In this document: positions 22,163 through 33,630 of the stretch, piece after piece | How positions within the stretch are numbered: the first letter of the stretch is position 1 | Layout: the number at the start of each line of letters is the position of its first letter | DNA from: Lasiosphaeris hirsuta | Taxonomy: Eukaryota; Ascomycota; Sordariomycetes; Sordariales; Lasiosphaeriaceae | DNA length: 64,000 nucleotides | NCBI GenBank assembly: GCA_030549175.1 | Contig: JAUKUA010000001.1 | Coordinates: 2,914,001-2,978,000, forward strand | Reading direction: 5' to 3' | Notes under the pieces: model-generated | What the model saw: only the letters and a program-made list of their open reading frames with translations | Told to the model about the DNA's origin: nothing | Databases searched by the model: none | Made by a program: the position numbers and the translations under genes

Positions 22163-24081
22163 ATGCATCCTGCTGCCGACTTGGCTGAGGCACCGCCCCA
22201 GAGTGAGAAGCCTCATGCTGGGCATCAGCAAACACCCACCAACGAAGAGAACAAAAGCCAGGGCCACAATCAGAACCACAACCACATCCAGAACCCCAAC
22301 CCCAACCACAACCACAACCATAACCATATTCAGAACCACCAAGCTGCCAATGCCACTCTTGGTTCAGAAAACCACAACCAGAACCATGGTATCCACCCCG
22401 ACGGCGCCTCGTTCCCGGCAAGGAAGGACACTACGTCGTCGATATCAACCACCGGTACCAACGCAACTCTGGCAACCCTTGCATCCGACGGATCGGCAAC
22501 CACGGCGTATAGCGTCGACCAGTCCCCCAAAACCCCAGTCTCAGCCCCAGGAGCCGCTTCGTTCAACTTCGTCGCGAACGAGGTCTCGCAGCGCCGGGCT
22601 AGCAGGCGGCGTACGGGGCCACTGTCAGCCGTTCAAAGAGAGCGAGCCGCTCTGATTAGGAAACTTGGCGCCTGTCATGATTGTCGACGAAGGAGGGTTG
22701 CTGTAAGCTCTGACCCTTGAGCCCCCTGCTTCAAATTTTGCGAAGGGCACTCACACGCTGTTTTGATAGTGCCATCCTGATCACCACAACACGACCTGGG
22801 AGGAAGCCGCCAAAAAATTCCGGAACCAAAGTCCAGCCATGCAAGAGTTGGCTCCTCGGAATGGGCGAACGCTCAGCCCAGCCCCCCTGAACGCCAATCC
22901 AAGGACCCATTTCACCCACGACCCCCATGACATGGATATTGACGTTTCCCCAACCCAGCCAAGTAGAATGTCGCTCAGCGATCCTCGCATCAGGACGCCC
23001 CTGCCATCCGGACCTCGGCCGGACAAGCCACCCAACATGGCCCCGATTTCCGGAGCCGACAACTTCAAGGCGTCTGATCTCCAGGAACAGGCGTCACGTA
23101 TCCTAGCAAATCACCACCGTGGCCGCTATACTGCTGTCTCGGCGCTTTTGGTACACTGGGAAGATGACAATGACAGGCAGGCCATCGAGGCCATGCAGGA
23201 GTTGGCTCGGGTGCTCAAAGAGACTTACAACTACACGTGTCAGATCATTTCGATTCCACCCTCATCCGACGATTGCACAAGTCTGCAGTCGTTGCATCGA
23301 AGTATTACCGGGTTTGTGGATGACCGGGACAAACGAGACAATCTAAAGATTGTCTATTACACTGGTCATAGTTATCTAGACGGTAATCGGGAGATGGTTA
23401 TAGCGAGGTTTGTTACCTTACCCTGGTTTTTACTTATGCATTTGCCTTGCGAAGCTTACCCTGTCCGTTAGCCCCACGCGCGCTGAGCCCTCCTCAGCCA
23501 TTCGGTGGAGTGCTATCCAGCAGACGCTCGAGAACGCTCGTTCCGATATTTTGGTTGTCATGGACTCGGCCTACTACCACACATCATCGAAACCGTCTCG
23601 GCGGGAGGGTGTACTGGAGCTCATTGCTGCTTCTGCCAGCGAGGACCACTCCAGTCTCCTTGGCAGAAGCGCTTTCACGCGCGCCTTTGCGGAACAGCTC
23701 CAATGCAGAGCCATCCAAACGTTTAAAAACCCCTACACGGCGGCTGAGATCCACGTCAAACTGCTATCCGTGTACTCGAGGATCATCCGGGATCGAACCC
23801 CAGAGAAGGAAGTGGTGACGAGCTTCCCATCACCGCTTCATCTGCAAGTATCAGGAAACCCAAGGTTGCCGTCCATCCTGTTGGCCCCATTACCCAAGCC
23901 AAGCCCGATCCTATATTCGCCGGAATCGCCGACGGCCGGGACGCACATCAGCTTGACGTTCCGCCTGTCAGACGAGGGTATCAATATGGCCAACAAGGAG
24001 AGCTGGACCGAGTGGTTTCGCTGGATGCCTGAAGGGATTAGGGGTGTGAAGGTGGAAGGTCCCTACCGCAATACGTTATGA
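22163..24081 (+). CDS. Caspase-like protein lacking the catalytic Cys, with an N-terminal CX2CX6C motif
   Basis: I model exons 22163-22702, 22770-23407 and 23472-24081, 595 residues. Residues about 30-75 are an Asn/His/Gln repeat. At the first splice junction sits a CX2CX6C motif (C171, C174, C181) with an RRRR stretch between and a following HPDHH; this is the spacing of the first half of a Zn2Cys6 cluster. A linker (about 200-280) is disordered. Residues about 290-500 look like a caspase/metacaspase p20 fold: IVYYTGHSYLDG carries the conserved His (H380), and ILVVMDSAYYH occupies the place of the usual DC catalytic motif, with Ser425 where Cys is expected. The C-terminal part has no feature I know. 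On family knowledge it would be a non-peptidase; a regulatory or scaffold role is inference. Confidence 0.75.
22266..22345. repeat. AACCAC-type hexanucleotide repeat coding for Asn/His
   Basis: Imperfect tandem AACCAC/AACCCC units in frame with the pseudo-caspase gene, giving alternating Asn and His/Pro residues. Confidence 0.85.
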
Positions 24082-24934
24082 TGACGAGGTCATCCTTTAT
24101 CTCGGCTTTTTCCCGGGCATTTATTTCCCTTGCATTCGAGGTCCCGAATGTTTTGGAAGTCCCCCGCCCCGGCGAGTCAGCTTGCGAGCTCGCGGGCCAA
24201 CGTTTATTTCCTCTCGTTATTTCCACTCGAGGAAAGAAGAGTGGGCGGAAATTTCATATCTGACCAACGTGACGATTCCACGATCAAGACGATTTCTCTT
24301 AGTGTGTATCGAGAAGAAAAAGATCCCCCTTTCTGGTGTTACAGCAGCGTCTAATCATTTTGAATAATTCGGGGAAGGAAGAGAAATAGCGACCGCAAAA
24401 TTTATATTTGGTCGTTGGCGCCCACTTGTCTATCTCACCTATGCGTCTGACATCTTTGCATAGCTGTTTTTTATCGAGATATCTTGGGAAGGGGGATCTA
24501 GAGATACCTCTACTCTGGTGGGAATCATTCAAGCAAAATATACCTAGCGTAGCGTTGGATTTTTTGTTCGTCTACACTGCCTGTAGACCAGGGGCAGTTA
24601 TCCTTCCACACTGATTTATATATTTTACATGTTCATTGATCATTTCATACATACACTTATATTCATCTAACTTCCAGTCTCGACCGATCGAAGACCAACA
24701 TCATACCTTGATACACAAGCCTTCTATCCCTACCAGACACAATATCCTACTTCACCCTATGAGCGCAAGTATCCGATGCAAAGGAACCACCAGCATTTCC
24801 GAATGCCAAAAGTTTTGTGTTGGGGGGTACAAAACTTGCGCAGCTTGACATCTAATTCGACACAATCGCCTTGAACGCCGAAGACCTCACACGGCTAGCC
24901 AATTGTAAAGAGCACCCCACATCAATACTCTACT
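24082..24934. other. Convergent AT-rich intergenic region
   Basis: This is the shared 3' flank of the pseudo-caspase gene (plus strand) and the phospholipase B gene (minus strand). It is AT-rich, with no coding or structural signal that I recognise. Confidence 0.6.
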
Positions 24935-27152
24935 CTACCCAAGCAACACACCAAGCGAAACAACCAACACCGCTGTGGCCAGGCCGGCTACCGACCCTCC
25001 CCCCCTCACCATCGCTCCCGACGCAACCGTCGTCCCGTTTTCGATCTTGAACTTGGGCTCATATGGTCCCTTGTCGACACTATCGAGCGACCCATTCCAA
25101 CAGTACCGACTGAAGCAATCAGTGCAGACACTAGGCACGATTGTATTTGTACGCGCGAGCGACCGGCTAAGCACCGCACACGCAACACAGGCAGTCCATT
25201 GCGCGTCAATGGTGCCATTGCCCTGGGTGCCGGCGTCGAGGCCGTTACGGATGATGTCGTTTCGTTGCGAGTCAGGATAGGATGAGGTGAAGGTGGAAAC
25301 GTTGGACATGGCGGTGTAAGGGGCGTTCGGGATATACACAAGCAGTGGCGGAACAACCTGACCCTTGGAGAGGGTGAAGTTGGCGGGATCGCAACCGAAG
25401 AAGGTGGGCCGGCTGTTGAGGCCAAGGTTGACGAAGGTGTTCGCATCCGGGACGGGCGGGAAGAGCGTGCCGTTTGCTATAGGGCTAAGTGCACGGTCAT
25501 AAGTCGCGCGCACAGCGGTGCCGTTTGGCCAGTTGTACGGAGTGTCGGCGGAACTATCGACGGCGAAAATGACATCCACATTGCGCATCGGCTGTAGCAA
25601 TGGGGCAAGGGGCAGGTTCTGCAGATCCTCGCCACCATCAACCAGATCCAGCTCGAAGGAGTGCGCATTCTCGTTCGTCTCATTGTTCCACCCTAGAAAG
25701 GGGTTCGGCGCGTACTGAGCAATGTCATTGTTGTCCTTATCGAGATTGCTCAGCACATCCAGGATGGCATCGACGACAAATTGCGGCACGTCTTTAAACG
25801 AGGTTATGTTTGTCAGCAAAAATGTGTTGAAGAGCGAGCTGCTCGTGCCCATGACGTAACCGGCCTGGTCAAACCCCTCAACACACTTGCCGCCGGCCGG
25901 AATGACGCCGCCGGAGAAGTTGGAGGCGATGTACCGCGTCGGCACGAAACCAAAAGTGGTGGGGTCGTTTGATCCCATCTCAAACGCATTGAACTCGTAC
26001 ACAGTGGAGTTGAGTGAGATGATTTTAGCTCCAGGCGCGCGGCCGTCAGCTACAAGGATTGGAAAGGGAATCCGCCCCTGTTGGAAGTCGTCGGTCAAGG
26101 CGATACTGCTGAAGGTGTAGGCCGGACCACCGTCGGGCGCGTTGACGAGCTGATAGCTCAACGCACGTCCCCAGCTGGAGCGCAATCACGAATCAGTACG
26201 AGGCAGGTTTGGTGAGTAAAAGAAGACGATGGCCTTACAAATCGGTGATACTGGTGTCGAAGCCCGCGTCCTCTTTGCTGGAGACCTGCTCGAGGATATC
26301 ACCCCAGTACGTGGCCGTGTTTAGGATGCCAACGCCACTCTCTTCGGGACCCTTGAAAATAGAGTTGGCGAAATCCCATATGCTGCTGCCAGGGCTACCA
26401 TCGCGCAGGGACTCTACGGTGCTGAAATTATTCGCCATGATACTGGTGACGAGCCAACCGCCGCCAGAAAGACCAGCCCTTGGTACATGGTTAGCTACTC
26501 GTTGTATTGGCCCCCCTTTTTTGTCCTCTTGTCCAATTTCCCCGTTTTGAAGATTCTCATATGATTCGCAAGACGCTTGTCGATACTACAACCTCCTTCA
26601 TGAATGGGTAAAAGGGTAATATACCCCACACATTACTTACAAATAAGTGCTGGCCTGCAAAAGACCACCAATGCCACCTTTGTCAGTGGCGCCCGTCGTG
26701 CGACTGTCGGCAGCAGCGACAAAGCCAGCGCCATTCATCAGGGCGCGATAGCCACCGCCCGACGCAGCGATGGCGACATTGGGTAGGGCCGAGATGTCGG
26801 CGGCGGCACTCCTGATATACGCCTCCGCATCGAAGCCGGCGATATCAGCCCGCTTGAGAAAATCAAGCATAGGGTCGATGGTGGCATTGCGGCGCAGTTT
26901 AAGCCATGCTTTTTCCTCGGGTGACAAGCTCCCGGCCCGCCGGATCTTGGGCTTGGTTTCCGGGCACGGTACGACGGCGGGCTTGTAGCCTTGGGACGGT
27001 GAGTTTGGTAGGGCCCGGTGCGCCAAGTACCGCATCTCTGCCGCAGCGGCTGCCGCTAATAGGGCCCCATCACGAGGTGTCGCGATGGGCTCGGCAGCAG
27101 CGAACAGGGTCTGAAGAAGGACGACGGGGAAGAAAAGGGGAGAGAGACGCAT
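24935..27152 (-). CDS. Lysophospholipase / phospholipase B, GPI-anchored
   Basis: Exons 27152-26641, 26478-26239 and 26174-24935 give 663 residues, the usual size of fungal PLB. A signal peptide covers about residues 1-20 ([20 protein letters not shown]). The [11 protein letters not shown] segment contains the oxyanion Arg. GLSGG supplies nucleophile Ser175, formed across the first splice junction, and LDLVDGGED supplies catalytic Asp430. These are the cytosolic-phospholipase-A2-like catalytic features of the family. Many NxS/T sites and paired Cys residues (CVACAV, CTDC, YCW) follow. The C-terminus ends in a hydrophobic stretch ([19 protein letters not shown]) after a small-residue region, as expected for GPI anchor addition. 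The enzyme removes fatty acids from lyso- and diacyl-phospholipids at the cell wall or membrane. The stop is TAG. Confidence 0.93.
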
Positions 27153-28759
27153 TTTTCTAGTCGGCGAAGAGAAGCGGCCAGGGTATTATGACGCGGCAAA
27201 AAGCAAAGAGAGGGGAGTGCAGCAAACAAATGTTCGACCATGCACCCACAACAACTCAGGTAGGGCGGCGCGCTGTTAAGTAAAGACTGGAATGAGTGAA
27301 ACGATGCCAGTGTCGCGGTACGGATCCAACAGGGCGGAATGCTCCCAGCAACGAAAAATAAAACCAAGGGAACCCCGGATCTGGGAGGGGCGCAACGCGA
27401 CTTTTTTATGTTTTAGAGTCAATCATTCATTGCCTGGTACATAGTACAGGGTCCGCAAGGCGTTCGACCGGCATTCTGGGGTACGCAATGCCAATCTCAG
27501 CTGAACTGCTTTAGTGCCCGCCCTACTGGCGTGCTGCTGGGCGCATGTGTCTCGGAATCCTTTGTTAGAAGAGGGCGGAGGGATCTTCGGTCCCCGGGGT
27601 CGCTCATCTTTTCGATCCTTAGATTGGCGGGGCCGAGTCCCCTCGTCCCCTCTTTTGCCTGTGATGCTTTCCACGCAACAAGGCCTGAGCGGATTACTGT
27701 TGCGCCAAATGTCTACCCTTGCGGTTGGCTGCCGTGAACTGACCGAGTCCCCCAGACTGTCCGCAGTCGCTGGTTGCGCGTGTGCCAGCAGCGGCACTCG
27801 TCTAAACCACCAGCTGTCGTGTCTCCCCTCCCCTTCCTCTGCTTGCTAGTGGATGCTGCACACTCCGTAAGGCATCCCCGGTTAGATTGAGTGCTGGGTG
27901 TGCCAGAGCTGACTGTTTAGCAAGAGGAAGGTCGCGTCTTCAGCGACCCCGTTTCCCCGTTTCATGCGTGGCTTGCCCGGAGCCGCCTTGGCAGCCATCA
28001 ATTCCGACATTGGGCAGGGGCTGCCACACTGCGACACGCGCGGATGTGAGTGTGTATTGTTGTTCCATGGAAGCACAGACAGTGCGACGGGGAGTCTGCT
28101 GGAGGGGAGGATGGATGCGAGGGATGGAAGTCACGCTGTTGCGTGGCCGGACACGGGTGACATCGCCAAGCCCTGGAATCGGGGTGCTGTGCGGGAGTTG
28201 CCTGTGGCGCGACGGAAGCAAAATTATCTTGCATCCATGCTGGGGCCCATATTAATTCGCCTAGACTAAATTATGCATAGCTAGGTTGCGGCTGGGTCGG
28301 CTGCCGTACAGATAAACGACCTTGAATCACGCAGGCAGCTTCGTCATGGGAGTGGCTTGGAGCGTTGACGGGTTGCGGCTTCTTGAATGCAACGTCTAAG
28401 TGAATCTAAGTGAAAAAGGCAAAACGTTAGCAGCTTATTCACACATGCATCGTCGGAGCAATAATGTCATCAATGTAAACAATAAGCTGTATAATTTTGC
28501 AGGTTTCATTAGTGCTCATCTTCTTCCCATAACCCCCCGCCGCATGCATGCGACGGGAGGGCCCGATCAAGATACCTTTTGTGTCATACATAAGGCAGGG
28601 CCGGCTGACATGTGAACCCCATGGCCTGTTGAACCAAACAAGCGACCAGGCAGCTCTCGACTGACAACCAAAATTCGTAATATTACCACATGCATTTTTT
28701 GCTATCTCATCTCGTCATCTCCCAGCCAAAAAGAAAACACACACGCCCCGAAACATTAA
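27153..28759. other. Intergenic between HIS4 3' end and phospholipase B promoter
   Basis: No gene is recognised. The flanking genes run in the same direction. The left part should hold the phospholipase promoter and the right part the HIS4 3' UTR. Competing short frames on both strands near 27430-27850 have no motif support. Confidence 0.55.
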
Positions 28760-31437
28760 TCACCAGTTCATATGCTCCAGCCGAATGCTGACCGCCCTCC
28801 TGTGAGCCTCGAGCTCCTCCACCTTGGCGAGCTGCATAACAGCCTCGCCAACGTTCCGCAAACCCTCCGCCGTCAAATTCGAGCTAGTAATATGCTTGAC
28901 AAAGGATCCAAGGTTGACACCCGAGTATTGCTTAGCATAGCCATAAGTGGCTGTCAAATCCCCGCGGTTAGCATCACTCTGTTTCTCGAGGTCGGGGGGT
29001 GAGGGTGAAACTTACGCAACGAGTGATTTACTCCAGCAGAGTAATCACCCACGCTTTCGGGGGTCCATTCGCCGATAAACACGCTCCCGGCATTCATGAC
29101 CTGGTCCACGAGCTTCTCGGCATCCTTGACTTGAAGGATCAAGTGCTCAGGAGCATACTTGTTGCTTATGCGCATCGCCTCCTCGACCGTCTTGACCAGC
29201 ACCGTAACCGAGTGGGCAATGGAGCCGCGGACGATATCGACTCGGGGCAAAGCCACGGCCTGCCTATGCAGCTCGTCCTCGATGGCAGCTAGCTGATCCT
29301 CGGTGAGATCGACCCCGATCAACACGACCTGGCTGTCAACGCCGTGCTCCGCCTGCGACAGAAGGTCTGAAGCTACAAATGCTGGGTTGGCATCCCTGTC
29401 GGCGATAACGAGAACTTCCGAAGGGCCTGCCGGCATATCGATGCCAACACCCGCATTGGTGTCGTTGCTCACGTACATCTTTGCCGCCGTGACAAACTGG
29501 TTGCCAGGTCCAAGGATCTTGTCGACCTTGCTCACGCTCTCGGTTCCGTACGCCATTGCTGCTACTGCCTGAGCACCTCCAGCAAGAACGATTGATTCTG
29601 CACCGACCTTGTGGGCAACATAAACAATCTCGGGGGTGATGCTTCCATCCGGGCGGGGCGGCGATGCAAGCACGATCTTCTTGCACCCAGCAACCATTGC
29701 CGGAACACCAAGCATGAGCGCTGTGCTGGGGAGAACAGCAGTACCGCCGGGTACATAGAGACCGACAGCCTCAATAGGTCTCATGAAACGACTGCAGGTA
29801 ACGCCCGGCATGGTCTCAACCTCCAACGGCCTATCCTCCTTTTGGGCGGCGTGGAACTTGCGGATGTTTTCGAACGACACATCAATAGCCTTGATCGTCT
29901 CAGTAGGGAGTTGCATCAGCGACTCAGGGAATGGCGCCTTGAGTACTGCTGACGTCAGTGAAGTCGCCCTATCAAACTTGTGCGTGTAAGTGAGGACAGC
30001 CTTGTCGCCATTCTGCCGAACATCGTCGATAATCGGCTTGATGATGTTGTAAATCATTTCTGGCGACTTTTGAGACGGGCGCTTCAGTGCTACGTCGAGC
30101 TCGGCTTCCGGAACCTTCGCCATGTCATAAGTCTTCATGGTAATCCTCTCAGCGGCTACCTCTTTAGGAGCCTCCGCAGCTGGGGGCGCAGGTGCGGGTG
30201 AAGGTGTAGCCCCGTTCGTCGCAATCGTGATTCCCTCCTTCTCAGCCCACTGACCCTTTGCATCTCCTGCCCGGCGCTTGACCTTCCAGCTCTTCGCATC
30301 CAGGCTTTTCTCAATATCGGCAAGCGTCGCCCCAACGCTCACAGCCCTGGTCAGAGCAAAGTAAATAAGATCAGCGGCCTCGAAAGCGACTTCTTGGGGT
30401 GTCTTAGCATCGCATAGCTCCTCGGCTTCCTCCATAATCTTGGCTCGTAGGAGCTTCTCGTCAGAGAACAGGCGAGCAGTGTATGAGCCTACTGGGGCCG
30501 ATGCTTTCCTTGAATGAAGCGTCTGCTCTAGCCTGGGGATGCCCTTGAGGTCCCCAAAACACCCTGATTGGTCCAGGTGGCAGAATCGCCCCTTTTGCTT
30601 GACAATAAACTTAAGGGCATCATTGTCACAGTCCATCGATATCCGAACCAACTCTTGCGTGTCACCAGAGGATGCACCCTTATACCACAAGCCTCGCTTC
30701 CGGCTCTGATAGACGCCCGTCTGAGTTTTGAGGGCTTCGCCGACACTCTCCTCGCTGCTGTATACCAATCCGAGCGCAGTGCCGTTCTCATCGCACACAA
30801 CCGTAGGGATCAGCCCATCCTGGCGGTCTGACTTCCACGCAGCGGCGAGAATCTTGGACACTGAAAGCTTTCCTGCCTGGTCCTTGGTTGTCGTCAGCCC
30901 CGTCGAGGGCAGGATCGGGATGGCATTGGCCTGGGCGGCTACACCAATGAACTCTTCCAAGTCGGCCCCCGGGATAGGCTTGATAAAGAGAGGCGTGATC
31001 TTCTTCGATTTGGTCTCCTCAACAAACTGGGCCACCTCGGCCGTCGCGGGATCGAAGGCGGTAACAAGTAAGCCATGCTCACTGGCCGAGGCCAGCTCGG
31101 CCGCGCCGGTCCCCGACACGATGGGAGCAACTCGAGAGCCGAATCCGGCGAATTCTGGCAACTGCTGAGGGCTGACAAACACCTTGCGGGCTCCAGCATC
31201 GAGGAGGGAGACGATATCGTCGCGAGACTCGAGACGGGTCACATCGAAAAAAGGTTGGAACTCGGTGTTATGGCGCTTAAGAAAGCGCAATATCTTTTCA
31301 ACGGCCGCGGGGATCACTTCGAAGAAGACGCTGCCAAGACACGAGACTTCCTCGCGGTTGAGGCCTTCCTTCTCGCCCGCTAATCCAGGGGGGACAGAGA
31401 CACTGACGAGAAAGGGGAGGGGGAGGGTGGTCTCCAT
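28760..31437 (-). CDS. HIS4: Trifunctional histidine biosynthesis protein (phosphoribosyl-AMP cyclohydrolase, phosphoribosyl-ATP pyrophosphatase, histidinol dehydrogenase)
   Basis: Exons 31437-29016 and 28950-28760 give 870 residues. I prefer METTLPLPFLV as start; an in-frame ATG at 31482 would add 15 residues. The fused domains come in family order after an N-terminal region of about 200 residues. The cyclohydrolase (about 200-330) has CHLDQSGCFGD. The pyrophosphatase (about 335-425) has the helical KIMEEAEELCDA and FEAADLIYFAL. Histidinol dehydrogenase (about 440-870) has GPGNQFVTAAK and SQAEHGVDSQ. A Pro/Ala linker joins the second and third parts. The protein carries out steps 2, 3 and the last two oxidations of histidine synthesis. 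The intron lies close to the C-terminus, just before PTYGYAKQYSGVN. A TGACTC element sits about 110 bp upstream. Confidence 0.96.
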
Positions 31438-31545
31438 GATTGGCTTGGCTTTTGAATCTCTGGCAATGACGGTGGGTTGCAAGCTAGGTAGTGTAGCGTG
31501 TGAGATGGCGCAAGGTACGGAAGTCTATTCTCCAAGATCTGTATA

Positions 31546-31551
31546 TGACTC
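31546..31551 (+). promoter_or_regulatory. TGACTC, candidate CPC1/GCN4 element of HIS4
   Basis: This is the core of the amino-acid starvation response element, about 110 bp upstream of the chosen HIS4 start. Fungal HIS4 genes are known targets of this bZIP factor, so position and gene identity agree. The flanking base makes it TGACTCC rather than the full palindrome. Confidence 0.45.
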
Positions 31552-32232
31552 CTCGGATTCCTTACACACGGGGAGTAAAAGTTGGTAACGAAAATGGACG
31601 AAAACGCCTCGAGTCGTGCTCCTGCATCGGCACGGCTCCAGCATGGTGGGGGGTAATAGCCCCTCGTACCTCTGCCCCTCCATTGAACTTTTGTATAGTG
31701 GGGTCACCAATGGCCAAATAAGCTATGGTCCCTGCGCGTGACGCACTCTCGCGAAATCACATGCAGCGGCAATCGGATAATAGAAACCTCCGATTATGCA
31801 ACTGCCCCCGCAGACTTACTCGGGCTACAACAAACTGGACGCTTGGACCATTGTTCAATGCGAACCACGCGACGCGGCGGCCAGAGCCTCTTTAGGTAAC
31901 ACAGTTGTCAAGAGCTTGCGCTCGCAACTTTGGTTAATTTCTACTGCGCCGAAGAAGCCAGGCCCGTCTTGACACAACCACAAATTACGCACTCAGATAC
32001 CCAGACTCTGGTCCTCTCACGATTCACCCATCACCTAACTTTATCTCAACCATCACGTTGCGCCCTCGCTATCACATTGCAATCCATCCGATGACAACTT
32101 GACGAACCGCGCTGGACCGCCTTACCGAGACAATCTTGACACCCCGACCTCATCGAGTTTTCAAGCTCTGAAAGCGCAGCAACCCAGTAGCAGCCTGCGC
32201 ATCACCGTTTGCCGGTCGGGATCACAGCAACC
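31552..32232. other. Divergent promoter region HIS4 / TAF9
   Basis: Non-coding sequence between the divergent starts at 31437 (HIS4) and 32233 (TAF9). The TAF9 side has CT-rich and CA-rich leader-like sequence from about 32000. I see no further distinct element. Confidence 0.5.
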
Positions 32233-33099
32233 ATGTCGGCCGCTGTCGCGTCAGGCGCCCTGCCACCGCAAACCAACGGCGTCCCACCATCCTCCTCCTC
32301 GCAGACGGTCGCCGGCACGCAGTCAAACAATGGTAGCCAGCAACAGCCAGCCGGCACCCAATCCCAATCCCAGACTGCTGTCCAGTCCTCCCAGGCTCCT
32401 CAATCCCAGCTACCGCCACCCGCCACCGCCCAACAAACCCCCGCCTCACCGACCACCACGGCCCCGCGCCCCCGCGACGCCCGCACCGTCGAGCTTCTTC
32501 TCACTGCCCAGGGCGTCACCCAGTTCGAGCAGCGCGTGCCCCTCCTCCTACTCGACTTCGCCTACCGCCACACGAGCGCCGTCCTGTCCGACGCACTACA
32601 CCTCTCGGCGGATCCGTACACGTCGCACGCGGGTGCGCGGCCATCAGCCGCCTCGGGCGCCGCGCCCGTCAATGTCGGCGACGCCAATATTAGCGCCAAC
32701 GCTATTCAGCTCGCCATCACGAGCAGGCTTGGGTTCCAGTTCCGTGGCGGCGGTGGTGGTGGTGGAGGCGGAGGTGTTAGCAAGGAGTGGATGATGGAGA
32801 TGGCGCGTGAGAGAAACAAGGTCGCGTTGCCGCGCGTACACCCCAGCGAGTGGGGGGTGCGACTACCCAGCGAGCGGTTTGTGCTGAATGGACTGAGCTG
32901 GGGACTGCGGGATGTGTGGGCTGGCCAGGAGGGCGATGATAGTGAAGAGGACGACGATGATGATGATGAGGGAGGGGAGGCGATGGAGGGTGTGGAGAGG
33001 GCCGAGGATGTCGGCGGAGATGGCATCGAGGGAGGTACCATGGGAGATGTATTTGGGGATGAAGGCTTGGAGGAAGATGAAGAGATGGTTGAGGTTTGA
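32233..33099 (+). CDS. TAF9: Transcription initiation factor TFIID/SAGA subunit TAF9
   Basis: A single exon encodes 288 residues from ATG 32233 to TGA. Residues 1-80 are a low-complexity Gln/Ser/Pro tail. Residues 81-168 show the TAF9 histone fold: [41 protein letters not shown] and, after a loop, an [14 protein letters not shown] helix. A run of ten glycines (172-181) interrupts before a segment with [20 protein letters not shown]. The C-terminus (about 235-288) is strongly acidic (EEDDDDDDE). TAF9 pairs with TAF6 in TFIID and is shared with SAGA. The long N-terminal tail and glycine run are typical elaborations in filamentous fungi. Confidence 0.9.
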   Translation: MSAAVASGALPPQTNGVPPSSSSQTVAGTQSNNGSQQQPAGTQSQSQTAVQSSQAPQSQLPPPATAQQTPASPTTTAPRPRDARTVELLLTAQGVTQFEQRVPLLLLDFAYRHTSAVLSDALHLSADPYTSHAGARPSAASGAAPVNVGDANISANAIQLAITSRLGFQFRGGGGGGGGGGVSKEWMMEMARERNKVALPRVHPSEWGVRLPSERFVLNGLSWGLRDVWAGQEGDDSEEDDDDDDEGGEAMEGVERAEDVGGDGIEGGTMGDVFGDEGLEEDEEMVEV

Positions 33100-33630
33100 A
33101 ATTTTGGCCCGGAATTTGCGCACTGGGAAGTTTCGTCTTGCGGATGCTCGTGGTCGAGAATAGAAAATGGCTTGTTTAGTTTGGCAAGAGCCGCTTGGGC
33201 TTTTGCTTCTTTTGCGGAGGGCGTTATGGGTCGGCGCATAGGTTTAGGGGGAGAAGGGCTCTCCGGTTGCTCACGCAGATATCCTGCAAAAAGGCTTATG
33301 GTCAAGCCAAAGTCGAAAAAATCTTTCTCAATGTTACAAAAAGAACATTGAAAGTCTCATAATAAGCCATTGACTATCTCCCACAACACATTCGGACGAG
33401 TCGGGCACGAACACACGAGCCAAAAGTTAAGAGAAGATATGTGTGTATTCGACTATAGAATATCTAATAAAACCGTACGCCACGCCATGCAAAATCCGGA
33501 CTGAGTCCGTCCCCAATGATGTGCCCCTTTCCTTACAGCCTTCGCCCGAAAAATCTCTTACACTATGCATGCAATATGTACTTGTTGTCATCTCTATCGC
33601 AGTTTTGTGCCAAACCAGCTATACAAGCCT
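33100..33630. other. Convergent intergenic TAF9 / lipin
   Basis: Shared 3' flank of two convergent genes; nothing else recognised. Confidence 0.65.
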
